From positions 1 through 6,321 of the forward strand of contig JADZAD010000059.1 of the NCBI GenBank assembly GCA_020852775.1: a stretch of DNA of 6,321 nt, written 5' to 3'. Positions 1 through 4,860 of the stretch are shown in pieces. Each line of letters opens with the position of its first letter. The stretch's first letter is position 1. A program made the translations under genes and the position numbers. This DNA is from Anaerolineae bacterium. Lineage in GTDB: Bacteria; Chloroflexota; Anaerolineae; Aggregatilineales; UBA3940. The notes beneath the pieces were generated by a model. That model had not been told where the DNA came from. It was given only the letters and a program-made list of their open reading frames with translations, and searched no databases.

Positions 1-257
1 AATTGGAGGATAAACAACAGAACAAACCCGGACACATTGAATGTCAGCAAGGCACCGGCATACTGCTTCCAGGTCTGTTCTTCGTTCGCTTCTATGCCGG
101 CCAGCCGGTAGACCAACCGCTCAACCGGCGCAAGCGCCACCATCACTCGCGGTGGCTTCCCGCTGAAGACACGTGCCATGTAGCTTCCCAGTCAGGGTGT
201 ACAGGCTACCAGCAGGCCGAGGTACAGGATCATCTGCAACCATTCCAGTACGGTCAT
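1..257 (-). CDS. kdpA: KdpA, potassium-transporting ATPase potassium-binding subunit (N-terminal part, in-frame stop at codon 22)
   Basis: KdpA is the channel-like, K+-binding membrane subunit of the high-affinity KdpFABC potassium pump. The frame starts at ATG 257-255 and runs off the left edge after 85 codons. It reads MTVLEWLQMILYLGLLVACT as a first membrane helix, then LGSYMARVF, PVERLVYRLAGIE and TWKQYAGALLTFNVSGF, the typical start of KdpA through helix 2. The selectivity-filter loops lie outside the window. It follows kdpF with a 3-nt gap, and GAGAGG inside the end of kdpF serves as ribosome binding site. Oddly, codon 22 (194-192) is TGA, between the conserved TP and LG, while homology continues in the same frame on both sides. 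An ATG five codons later (179-177) could restart translation but would lose helix 1. The gene is therefore either a pseudogene, a restart case, or carries a sequence error. Family identity is firm; intactness is not. Confidence 0.85.
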
Positions 258-260
258 GGC

Positions 261-350
261 CTAAAACCTCTCGGGATACACCAGTGAGTAGAGCAAATAC
301 ATCAGCAGCAGGAATGCTGCGCTGCCTGCGATCCAGAGTTCCCAGTTCAC
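261..350 (-). CDS. kdpF: KdpF, small stabilising subunit of the KdpFABC potassium ATPase
   Basis: This 29-residue single-helix membrane peptide reads MNWELWIAGSAAFLLLMYLL followed by YSLVYPERF. A hydrophobic helix (about residues 6-25) ending in Y-x-x-x-x-PERF is the usual form of KdpF, which binds KdpA in the membrane and stabilises the pump. The start is GTG at 350-348, preceded by GAGGT six bases upstream. The stop is TAG at 263-261, only 3 nt before the kdpA ATG, so the two are almost certainly co-transcribed and probably translationally coupled. Length matches the family (about 25-30 residues). The peptide is too short for standard ORF length cut-offs and is recognised from its PERF tail plus position upstream of kdpA. 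kdpB and kdpC would be expected beyond the left edge. Confidence 0.88.
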   Translation of the reverse strand: MNWELWIAGSAAFLLLMYLLYSLVYPERF

Positions 351-407
351 AGTGACCTCGTTCGATTGGCAGTTTAAGGATCGATGATTGAATTGTCTAC
401 CGAATTG

Positions 408-413
408 GGTCAA
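408..413 (-). promoter_or_regulatory. Weak -35-like element upstream of kdpF
   Basis: TTGACC on the minus strand lies about 60 nt upstream of the kdpF start codon and matches five of six bases of a sigma-70 -35 box. No good -10 follows at 16-18 nt (the bases are TCAATC / CAATCA). The minus-strand terminator at 605-627 means kdpF should have its own promoter between 604 and 351, which is the only reason to list this site. No KdpE box and no c-di-AMP (ydaO-type) riboswitch could be recognised in the leader. Confidence 0.2.
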
Positions 414-517
414 GCGGGTGTCAGAGCCGCCGGGAAAGGCGTCAGGAAAACATCAAAGCTCATGGAAGCCAGGAGTGGATGTATCGGTGAAGAGAGAGAC
501 GGAGCGGGCTGAGTTTG

Positions 518-533
518 TTGATCAACTGATCAA
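518..533. repeat. Perfect 7-2-7 inverted repeat upstream of kdpF
   Basis: TTGATCA-AC-TGATCAA is a perfect dyad, 168 bp upstream of the kdpF start. Its short centre and lack of a following T-run suit a dimeric-regulator operator better than a terminator. The binding protein is unknown. Chance occurrence cannot be excluded from one copy. Confidence 0.5.
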
Positions 534-551
534 TTGGCGACTCACCGAATC

Positions 552-572
552 CTGTGCTGCTCATGAGCACAG
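552..572. repeat. Inverted repeat with nested palindrome upstream of kdpF
   Basis: CTGTGCT-GCTCATG-AGCACAG has perfect 7-bp arms and a 7-nt loop. A 12-bp perfect palindrome, TGCTCATGAGCA, is nested in its right half, so two exclusive hairpins are possible. No T-run follows on either strand. It lies 19 bp from the dyad at 518-533, and together they give the kdp leader a dense set of symmetrical elements. Confidence 0.45.
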
Positions 573-604
573 TTATGAAAGCCGCCGGTCGTACCTTTGA
601 AACG

Positions 605-627
605 GAACAAAAGGCCCCGCAAGGGGC
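605..627 (-). terminator. Rho-independent terminator (minus strand)
   Basis: Read on the minus strand, GCCCC-TTGC-GGGGC forms a five-pair all-GC stem with a tetraloop, directly followed by CTTTTGTTCC. The T-run is only on the minus-strand side, so it ends leftward transcription. It sits 57 bp downstream of the HTH remnant (stop at 687-685), whose terminator it probably was, and it would insulate the kdp operon from upstream readthrough. Confidence 0.6.
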
Positions 628-684
628 GGAACTCGATGTATGTTGCTGCCGGATCTGGCGTGATTGTCAGGAGATCCCTGCGCA

Positions 685-831
685 TCAGGCGGTGCGAGGG
701 CCGGGTTTGCGCTCCGTTTTCCGGTACGCCTCGATGCTGGCCCGGGAGATCAGCCACCGGTTGGCTACCTCTACGTCCGCGCAGGACGGCCTGGCGGTTG
801 AGCCTGGCGACCTGAGATAATCGTCGTATAC
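685..831 (-). pseudogene. Remnant of a small HTH_17 / excisionase-family DNA-binding protein gene
   Basis: The minus strand ends with an open frame reading EVANRWLISRASIEAYRKTE then RKPGPRTA and TGA at 687-685. This is the typical end of a small winged helix-turn-helix protein of the excisionase/HTH_17 type (G-x-x-W-x-I-x-R-x-x-L-E-x-Y, then a basic KPGR-like tail). The part that should precede it lies in another frame: SQVARLNRQAV resembles the 'EAARxLGVSRQAV' recognition helix. The first residues (YDDYL) are back in the original frame. At least two frame changes and a shortened middle are therefore needed, and no ATG/GTG/TTG start fits. The open frame continues upstream into the antisense of the next gene, but that part is a shadow. 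The intrinsic terminator at 605-627 lies just downstream. Such proteins bind DNA as regulators or recombination directionality factors; which one this was cannot be told. Confidence 0.5.
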
Positions 832-832
832 T
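827..832 (+). promoter_or_regulatory. -10 candidate for the pentapeptide membrane protein gene
   Basis: TATACT matches five of six bases of the sigma-70 -10 box and lies 62 nt upstream of the ATG at 895. A 17-nt spacer places the poor -35 CTGGCG at 804-809; the better TTGAGC at 798-803 would need a 23-nt spacer. It overlaps the HTH remnant on the other strand. Confidence 0.3.
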
Positions 833-894
833 GATTTATGGGAAGCTGTACGGCTCGTCGAGGCCTCTGTCTTGTGCTCGTATCGGAGGGACAC

Positions 895-2139
895 ATGGTC
901 GTCTCGCTGATCTACTACCTCCTGTTCGCCTATGCCGTGGGCTGGCTGACTGCCGTATTCTTCGACCAGGTTGTCCTCAAACAGGCCTACGACGAGGGCA
1001 AGAACGTCAGCACCACGCACGTCTGGGTGATCCAGGGCACCAACACCCCCGTCCATTCGGCGACGGACCGGGAGGTCCACGAACACATTCACGGACGGGG
1101 CTCATGGGAGCGACTACAGGAGCAAGGATTCGTGACCGCCAAACGCGGCGGCGGCATCCTGCCCGCGCTGTTCGTCGGGCTGGTCGCGTTTCATCCGGGG
1201 CTGCGCTGGTGGATGGCGATCCCCGGCGCGCTGCTCGTGCTCGGCCTGTACCTCGGCTGGAATCACGATGCCGTGCTGCAGCGCCCGAAGCCGCCGCAGA
1301 GTCCCTTCGAACTGCCTGAAGGCGTGCGCAAGTTCGCCGAGAACCCGGTCGGGGAGATCCTCACCTTCCTGTACTTCTACGTCCCTGCTCCCATCGCTAT
1401 CGTGAGTTACCTGGTCGCCCTCAGCCAGAACCGGGCACCCGGTGAATGGTTCATGGTTGCGTCGGCGTTGCTGCTCATGCTGCCGATCATGGCCCTGCTC
1501 TCCCTGCCGTTTCTGCTGGTGGATGCCCTGCTCAACCTGCCGAAAAAGGCGCAGGAACGACGCAGGAAGGCTTTCAAAGAGAGCCCCGTTGGTAAGTTGG
1601 TCTGGAGGACGACCCTCTCCACCAGCGCTGATGAGGCCTTCCGGGAACTCGTGGCCGGCGGCTACCTGGTGCCCGGCGCGGTATTGGACGGAGCGAGCCT
1701 CTCAGAACGAGATCTGCGTGGGAAAGACCTGAGCAGCATCAGCCTCAATGAAGGATTCCTGAGTAACAGCCACCTGGAAAACGCCAACCTCGAACAGGCG
1801 CACCTGCACAAGGCCTGGCTGACCGAGGCCCATCTGAGCGGCGCCAACCTTTCCAGGGCCGATCTGCGCGAGGCCCATTTTTCCGAGGCCGACCTCTCCG
1901 GGGCCGACCTGCGCCGAGCCGATCTGCGCAAGGCTGACCTGTGGAAGGCCAACCTCACCGGGGCCAGACTGGACGGCGCGAACCTGTCCGAAGCGTCCTT
2001 GTGGGAGACTCGTCTCGACGGCGCAAGCCTGAAGGGCACGAATCTGCGCAAGGCAAGGGTATGGGGCGTCAAGCTCGATCCCCCCGCCCTCAGCCAGGCG
2101 CGTCTCGATAAAAAGACCCGGGCCGCGCTCAGCCACTGA
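895..2139 (+). CDS. Membrane protein with C-terminal pentapeptide-repeat domain
   Basis: This is a 414-residue protein of unknown function. The start chosen is ATG 895, with GGAGG five bases upstream; an in-frame ATG at 838 has no ribosome binding site and would add a Cys/Arg-rich stretch before the first helix. Visible layout: helix 1 at about 3-23, a polar stretch with a His-rich patch (VHEHIHGRG) at about 24-85, hydrophobic segments at about 87-99, 105-122, 155-176 and 185-215, a basic region (KKAQERRRKAFK), then pentapeptide repeats from about residue 262 to 406. Twenty-nine consecutive pentads each keep Leu (or Phe/Val) at the central position, with many A(D/N)LxxA units, so a right-handed quadrilateral beta-helix is expected. 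Such domains are protein-binding scaffolds; some, such as MfpA/Qnr, mimic DNA, but those are soluble and lack the membrane part. It is probably monocistronic. The membrane part matches no family I recognise. Confidence 0.9.
   Translation: MVVSLIYYLLFAYAVGWLTAVFFDQVVLKQAYDEGKNVSTTHVWVIQGTNTPVHSATDREVHEHIHGRGSWERLQEQGFVTAKRGGGILPALFVGLVAFHPGLRWWMAIPGALLVLGLYLGWNHDAVLQRPKPPQSPFELPEGVRKFAENPVGEILTFLYFYVPAPIAIVSYLVALSQNRAPGEWFMVASALLLMLPIMALLSLPFLLVDALLNLPKKAQERRRKAFKESPVGKLVWRTTLSTSADEAFRELVAGGYLVPGAVLDGASLSERDLRGKDLSSISLNEGFLSNSHLENANLEQAHLHKAWLTEAHLSGANLSRADLREAHFSEADLSGADLRRADLRKADLWKANLTGARLDGANLSEASLWETRLDGASLKGTNLRKARVWGVKLDPPALSQARLDKKTRAALSH
1678..2112 (+). repeat. Coding tandem array: 29 pentapeptide (15-bp) units
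   Basis: The 435-bp stretch encodes 29 pentads without a break in register, with the central residue Leu except one Phe and one Val. Units such as GCC-GAC-CTG recur at 15-bp spacing. The most regular core is about 1830-1990 (ANLSRADLREAHFSEADLSG and the pentads following it); both ends are more diverged, as usual for beta-helix caps. The periodicity also keeps long frames open on the minus strand here (to about 2247), which are not genes. Confidence 0.85.
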
Positions 2140-2213
2140 ACGGTCGTAGATGGCGTGCTCACTTCTACCAGACCAACCGCCTTCCGATCGATACGTTGAG
2201 CCGTGACCGGTGC

Positions 2214-2231
2214 AGTGGTTCTGAAGTGGTT
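2214..2231 (+). promoter_or_regulatory. 11-bp-period direct repeat upstream of the lipoprotein gene
   Basis: AGTGGTT occurs at 2214-2220 and again at 2225-2231, an 11-bp period, 76 nt before the lipoprotein start. OmpR/PhoB-family response regulators typically bind tandem half-sites at this spacing, so an operator is conceivable. No confident -35/-10 pair was found between 2140 and 2306. The rest of that gap holds only a weak GGTTG...CAACC hairpin (2228-2249). Confidence 0.2.
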
Positions 2232-2306
2232 GTGCCCAGGCTGGCAACCGTGATCATTGTCCTCATCAGAAACACCTGAACCATTTGGGCGCAGGAGTTG
2301 AATTCG

Positions 2307-3245
2307 ATGGCACGTAGCCCCGTTGTTATCTTCGGTATTCTCCTGATTGCACTGATGATGCTACCCGCAGGATGTGCCCCTGCTTCCTCGCAGATTCCCG
2401 GGGAGTATCCTACGCCTACAACAGATACACTGGAAGCAGATCTGGTACGAGCGGAACTTTCGCCACCCCCGCTGCCCAGTGTGACACCCACGGCAACCCT
2501 CCCCCCGGAAGCAGCCACCGCCACAGCCGAAGCTGACTATATCAACGCGGTAGTTGCCGCGATGAACCAGGGGAGCCTTGTTGAATCGCAGTTGCGCTCA
2601 GGGACAATCCAGTGGCAAGAGGCCACCGCTACCTGGGATGCCATTGGCACCGTGTTCGGCCCACCGGAGCTTCTGGATGAATCCCTCATGGCAACAGCAT
2701 TCGCCATCTGGGACACCGATACACACTTGGCCGAGGCCACGGACATGCCGGAACTGGATATGCTGGATGACCTGTGCAGCGGCGGTCCTGCGATCCCGGC
2801 AGCCCCGGCCTACATCCCTGGCTCCGGACCACACACGGTTGTGATTGAGTTTGTGCCGGGCTCAGACCTGGATCGCAAGAATGTCTGGGATGATCTCCTC
2901 TATGTGACGCACCGAGACTGGCGTCCGATATTGCATGGTGACCTGCCCGAACTGGTGATTTGCGTGGATGAGGATGACATCACTCTGGAGCACTGTCTCT
3001 ATGCACCGCCGGGCAGTAGCCAGGCAACACATGTGGTAGTCCGGCAGCAGCGCAATGTCAGTGTGTGGGTAGTCTCTGCGGCGGATGGGCGAGAAATCGA
3101 CCGAATGACCTTAAACGGGGGGATTCCGGATGCATGTGGCAGCAGATATGCACAGTTCGGTGCGAGTAACTACCTTTACTGGGAAAGGGATACACCACAG
3201 GTAACGGACTTCGAGCCGTGGCTTACATCCATCATCGAGCCATGA
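2307..3245 (+). CDS. Putative secreted lipoprotein, function unknown
   Basis: The protein is 312 residues. ATG 2307 is chosen because AGGAG at 2293-2297 lies nine bases before it; the in-frame TTG at 2298 abuts that motif and is unlikely. A signal peptide (basic R3, hydrophobic core 6-19) ends in LPAGC, so Cys23 is the likely lipidated residue after signal peptidase II cleavage; Pro at -3 makes the lipobox slightly atypical. Residues 24-75 are a Pro/Thr/Ala-rich tether (PTPTT, PSVTPTATLPP) that would hold the rest away from the membrane. A helical middle (about 75-155) is followed by a beta-rich C-terminal domain (about 170-312) with HTVVIEFVPG, LPELVICVDED, THVVVRQQRN and VSVWVVSAADGREI. Cys157, 219, 230 and 277 could form two disulfides. 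I do not recognise the domain; no catalytic motif is visible. The gene stands alone, 167 nt after the upstream stop. Confidence 0.85.
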   Translation: MARSPVVIFGILLIALMMLPAGCAPASSQIPGEYPTPTTDTLEADLVRAELSPPPLPSVTPTATLPPEAATATAEADYINAVVAAMNQGSLVESQLRSGTIQWQEATATWDAIGTVFGPPELLDESLMATAFAIWDTDTHLAEATDMPELDMLDDLCSGGPAIPAAPAYIPGSGPHTVVIEFVPGSDLDRKNVWDDLLYVTHRDWRPILHGDLPELVICVDEDDITLEHCLYAPPGSSQATHVVVRQQRNVSVWVVSAADGREIDRMTLNGGIPDACGSRYAQFGASNYLYWERDTPQVTDFEPWLTSIIEP

Positions 3246-3261
3246 TCTAATCGTGTGGCTC

Positions 3262-3292
3262 GCCGTCCGATCGATGCGCTCGCACGGACGGC
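3262..3292. repeat. GC-rich inverted repeat downstream of the lipoprotein gene
   Basis: GCCGTCCG and CGGACGGC are perfect 8-bp arms around a 15-nt loop, starting 16 nt after the lipoprotein stop codon. The position fits a transcription-ending or mRNA-stabilising hairpin. No T-run follows on either strand, so it is not a classical intrinsic terminator. Confidence 0.45.
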
Positions 3293-3302
3293 AGCTCTGC
3301 TG

Positions 3303-3325
3303 CTGTGAAAATCCAGATTTCACAG
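3303..3325. repeat. Second hairpin, ten pairs with a single bulge
   Basis: CTGTGAAAATC and GATTTCACAG pair over ten bases with one bulged A and a 2-nt CA centre. The outer TGTGA...TCACA resembles a CRP half-site pair, but the 11-nt gap is wrong for CRP (6 nt). It lies 10 bp after the hairpin at 3262-3292. The GTG at 3305, which opens a 71-codon frame, is buried in this stem. The remainder of 3326-3524 shows no gene I can support. Confidence 0.4.
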
Positions 3326-3524
3326 ATTGATCCGCATGGGGCACACGAACCCGGTCTTGTTGTCGTCAGGTTCACTCCCCTGCCCCATGAACGCGGATGG
3401 CGGGTCATTGTTCTTCTACACGACGCAGTCGGCACGGTGCTTGTTCCTGACGTTTTCGTACAGCCGTCGATTAGGGACCGAGTCTCGCAGCGATTTCACG
3501 TGAGGCGAAGCCGGCGGTAACCTT

Positions 3525-3665
3525 TCACCACTCAATTGGTGTAAACTGCTCGGAGAAAGTCTCCACAAGTTCCTCTCCGTTTCTGTCCAAGACCGTCGAA
3601 GACGTACAGGCTATTTCCAAGCCAGTGAGGCGGGCAGTCGCATGAGCAAATCCATACGCCGGAAC
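3525..3665 (-). pseudogene. Possible coding relic, minus strand
   Basis: A 46-codon open stretch on the minus strand reads VPAYGFAHATARLTGLE, then LDRNGEELVETFSEQFTPIE, W and TGA at 3527-3525. The last 20 residues look like genuine protein (acidic, amphipathic, ordered end). No start codon and no ribosome binding site fit, and in a neighbouring frame LYVFDG appears just where YVFD-x-xG might be expected, suggesting a frameshift. I cannot assign a family. The reading may be chance: the stretch is short and less GC-rich than its neighbours. Confidence 0.22.
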
Positions 3666-3709
3666 GCTACACTTTAAGGGACATATCAGCGAGACAGAGG
3701 TATTTACAG

Positions 3710-4366
3710 ATGTCGCCGCTCCTGGAACAGGACAGAGAGACAGCCCGGATAGAGGCCTTCAGCGATGGGGTCATCGCCATCATCATTACGCTGCTGGTCT
3801 TCAGCATTCAGGTCCCCCCACCGGAGGTGGTAGCGGAGGTCGGATTGCTGCGGGCGCTGGCTGACCAGTGGACGACCTACCTGGCGGTCTCAGCCAGCTT
3901 CTTCTTCATCCTCGTGATGTGGATCAACCATCACCGCCTGTTCACCGCTATTCGCCGCTCGGATAACAACCTGCTGCTGCTGAATGGACTGCTCCTGTTT
4001 GGCATCAGCATCGTCCCCTTCCTCACGGCGCTTATGGCGGACTACCTCAGACATTCAGAGCGTGTCGCTGCCGTCATGGTCTACAGTGGATGGTCGCTGG
4101 TAGTCGCCGTGTTCTTCAACCTGCTGTGGCGCTACGCCTCGCATCGCAATCGCCTGTTCAACACCAGCACTGATCCCGCGCTGGTCGCCTTTATCTCGCG
4201 CCAGTATGCCTTCGGGCCAGTGTTGTACCTGGGCGCGGTGCTGCTCGCCTTCTTGAATCCATTTCTCAGCCTCGGCGCCAATGTCTTGCTGGCGATCTTC
4301 TTTGCCTTGCCCAACAAGGCGGTTACCCGGCTAATTCAGGAACAGACGGAGGAAACAGAAGCATGA
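3710..4366 (+). CDS. TMEM175-family (DUF1211) potassium channel protein
   Basis: The 218-residue protein begins after AGAGG nine bases upstream of ATG 3710. Residues 13-20 are RIEAFSDG, the signature at the start of the first helix of the TMEM175 family, followed by VIAIIITLLVFSI. Predicted helices are about 17-36, 56-75, 87-110, 117-138, 167-184 and 186-203, giving the six-helix unit of the bacterial members. The WINHHRLF segment at 71-78 is also typical. Characterised bacterial homologues assemble as tetramers and conduct K+ through a pore lined by helix 1 without the classical TVGYG filter, which is likewise absent here. Length is normal (about 200). The stop overlaps the next start by 4 nt (ATGA), so the downstream fragment is translationally coupled. 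A kdp operon lies 3.4 kb away on the other strand, so any link is only thematic. Confidence 0.9.
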   Translation: MSPLLEQDRETARIEAFSDGVIAIIITLLVFSIQVPPPEVVAEVGLLRALADQWTTYLAVSASFFFILVMWINHHRLFTAIRRSDNNLLLLNGLLLFGISIVPFLTALMADYLRHSERVAAVMVYSGWSLVVAVFFNLLWRYASHRNRLFNTSTDPALVAFISRQYAFGPVLYLGAVLLAFLNPFLSLGANVLLAIFFALPNKAVTRLIQEQTEETEA

Positions 4367-4644
4367 AGATCGGCATCATCGGTATCAGCCGCATCAAGGG
4401 TACCCTGAGCAAGGCCTGGGCAGCGGACGGGCATGACGTGATATTCGGGATGCGCGAGAAGCCTCCCATGGATGATCTGCCCGGTCGGATTGGCACAGTC
4501 GCTGAGGCGATACAGCACGGTGAGGCGATCCTCTTTGCCATACCCGGTCCCCTGCTCGAAGCGGCGCAGCCGCTCGGAACATGGCCGCTGAGTATCTACC
4601 CATCGGAGAGCGACAGGCTCGATGCCCGCAGTTCTGAAGAATAG
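4363..4644 (+). pseudogene. Truncated F420-dependent NADP-reductase-like Rossmann protein
   Basis: This 93-codon frame begins at ATG 4363, overlapping the TMEM175-like gene by 4 nt. Residues 1-70 match the N-terminal NADP-binding half of the F420-dependent NADP oxidoreductase family (family length about 200): MKIGIIG, GTLSKAWAADGHDVIFGMRE, LPGRIGTVAEAIQHGEAILF and AIPGPLLEAA. After about residue 70 (position 4572) the sequence turns into TWPLSIYPSESDRLDARSSE, which has no family character. The expected 'K-x-x-x-DATNP' segment and C-terminal domain are not found in any frame downstream. The dinucleotide loop is also altered: the usual GxGxxG reads G7-I-S-R-I-K, losing the second and third glycines. 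Together these suggest a dead remnant left by a deletion, though a short peptide may still be made by coupling. Family assignment rests on recognised motifs. Confidence 0.7.
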
Positions 4645-4702
4645 GGGCAGTGAACATCGGCGAAAGCCGCGCAGGACGCAGCGCTTACTCCGCTCAGTTT
4701 AC

Positions 4703-4714
4703 TGGAAGCTTCCA
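4703..4714. repeat. 12-bp perfect palindrome
   Basis: TGGAAGCTTCCA is a perfect palindrome in the 216-bp gap between the reductase fragment and the small membrane protein gene. A wider pair, GTTACC and GGTAAC, flanks the centre of the gap about 30 bp further on. No gene, RNA or terminator is recognisable between 4645 and 4810. Confidence 0.3.
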
Positions 4715-4810
4715 CTTATCACTGGTACTGTTTCTGGGGATGGTTACCGGCCATAAGCGGCGGAACACGGATCATTGGTAACAGGGTCCAAGCCTCTGAT
4801 CGCTGCAAGT

Positions 4811-4847
4811 ACATACATTTGTGTATATTTGTAAATTAATATCAATG
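4811..4847 (+). promoter_or_regulatory. AT-rich promoter/operator region of the small membrane protein gene
   Basis: This is among the most AT-rich stretches of the window. It contains TATATT (4824-4829), TAAATT (4832-4837) and TAATAT (4837-4842) as -10 candidates, none with a good -35 at 16-18 nt. ATTTGT repeats exactly 10 bp apart (4817-4822 and 4827-4832), and ATACA-TTTG-TGTAT (4813-4826) is an inverted repeat. Position, directly before a strong AGGAGG, supports a promoter; the exact boxes are uncertain. Confidence 0.4.
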
Positions 4848-4860
4848 AACAGGAGGAGCT

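Noticed and set aside
192..194. Selenocysteine or genetic-code reassignment at the kdpA TGA
   Set aside because: KdpA is not a selenoprotein family and other intact genes here end in TGA; no recoding element was apparent.
384..512. 42-codon plus-strand frame (MIELSTELGQAGVRAAGKG...) divergent from kdpF
   Set aside because: It has an ATG with AGGA only three bases upstream, too close for a good ribosome binding site. No family is recognised and it lies across the kdp leader. It cannot be supported without conservation data.
351..600. c-di-AMP (ydaO-type) riboswitch or KdpE site before kdpF
   Set aside because: These are common regulators of kdp operons, so I looked for them, but the conserved riboswitch motifs and a KdpE-like T-rich box are not visible.
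838..894. Upstream ATG at 838 as the start of the pentapeptide membrane protein
   Set aside because: It has no ribosome binding site, adds a Cys/Arg-rich stretch, and lies only a few bases after the TATACT promoter element; ATG 895 has GGAGG at ideal spacing.
1662..2247. Long minus-strand open frames opposite the pentapeptide repeats
   Set aside because: They mirror the 15-bp repeat periodicity, have repetitive Arg/Ser/Leu or Gly/Val/Gln composition, and lack ribosome binding sites. They are shadows of the real gene.
3304..3324. CRP-type operator TGTGA...TCACA
   Set aside because: The half-sites are 11 nt apart instead of 6, and the symmetry is better explained by a long hairpin.
3305..3520. 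71-codon plus-strand frame starting with GTG 3305
   Set aside because: The start codon is inside a ten-pair hairpin, there is no ribosome binding site, and the C-terminus is Arg-rich and unlike a known family.
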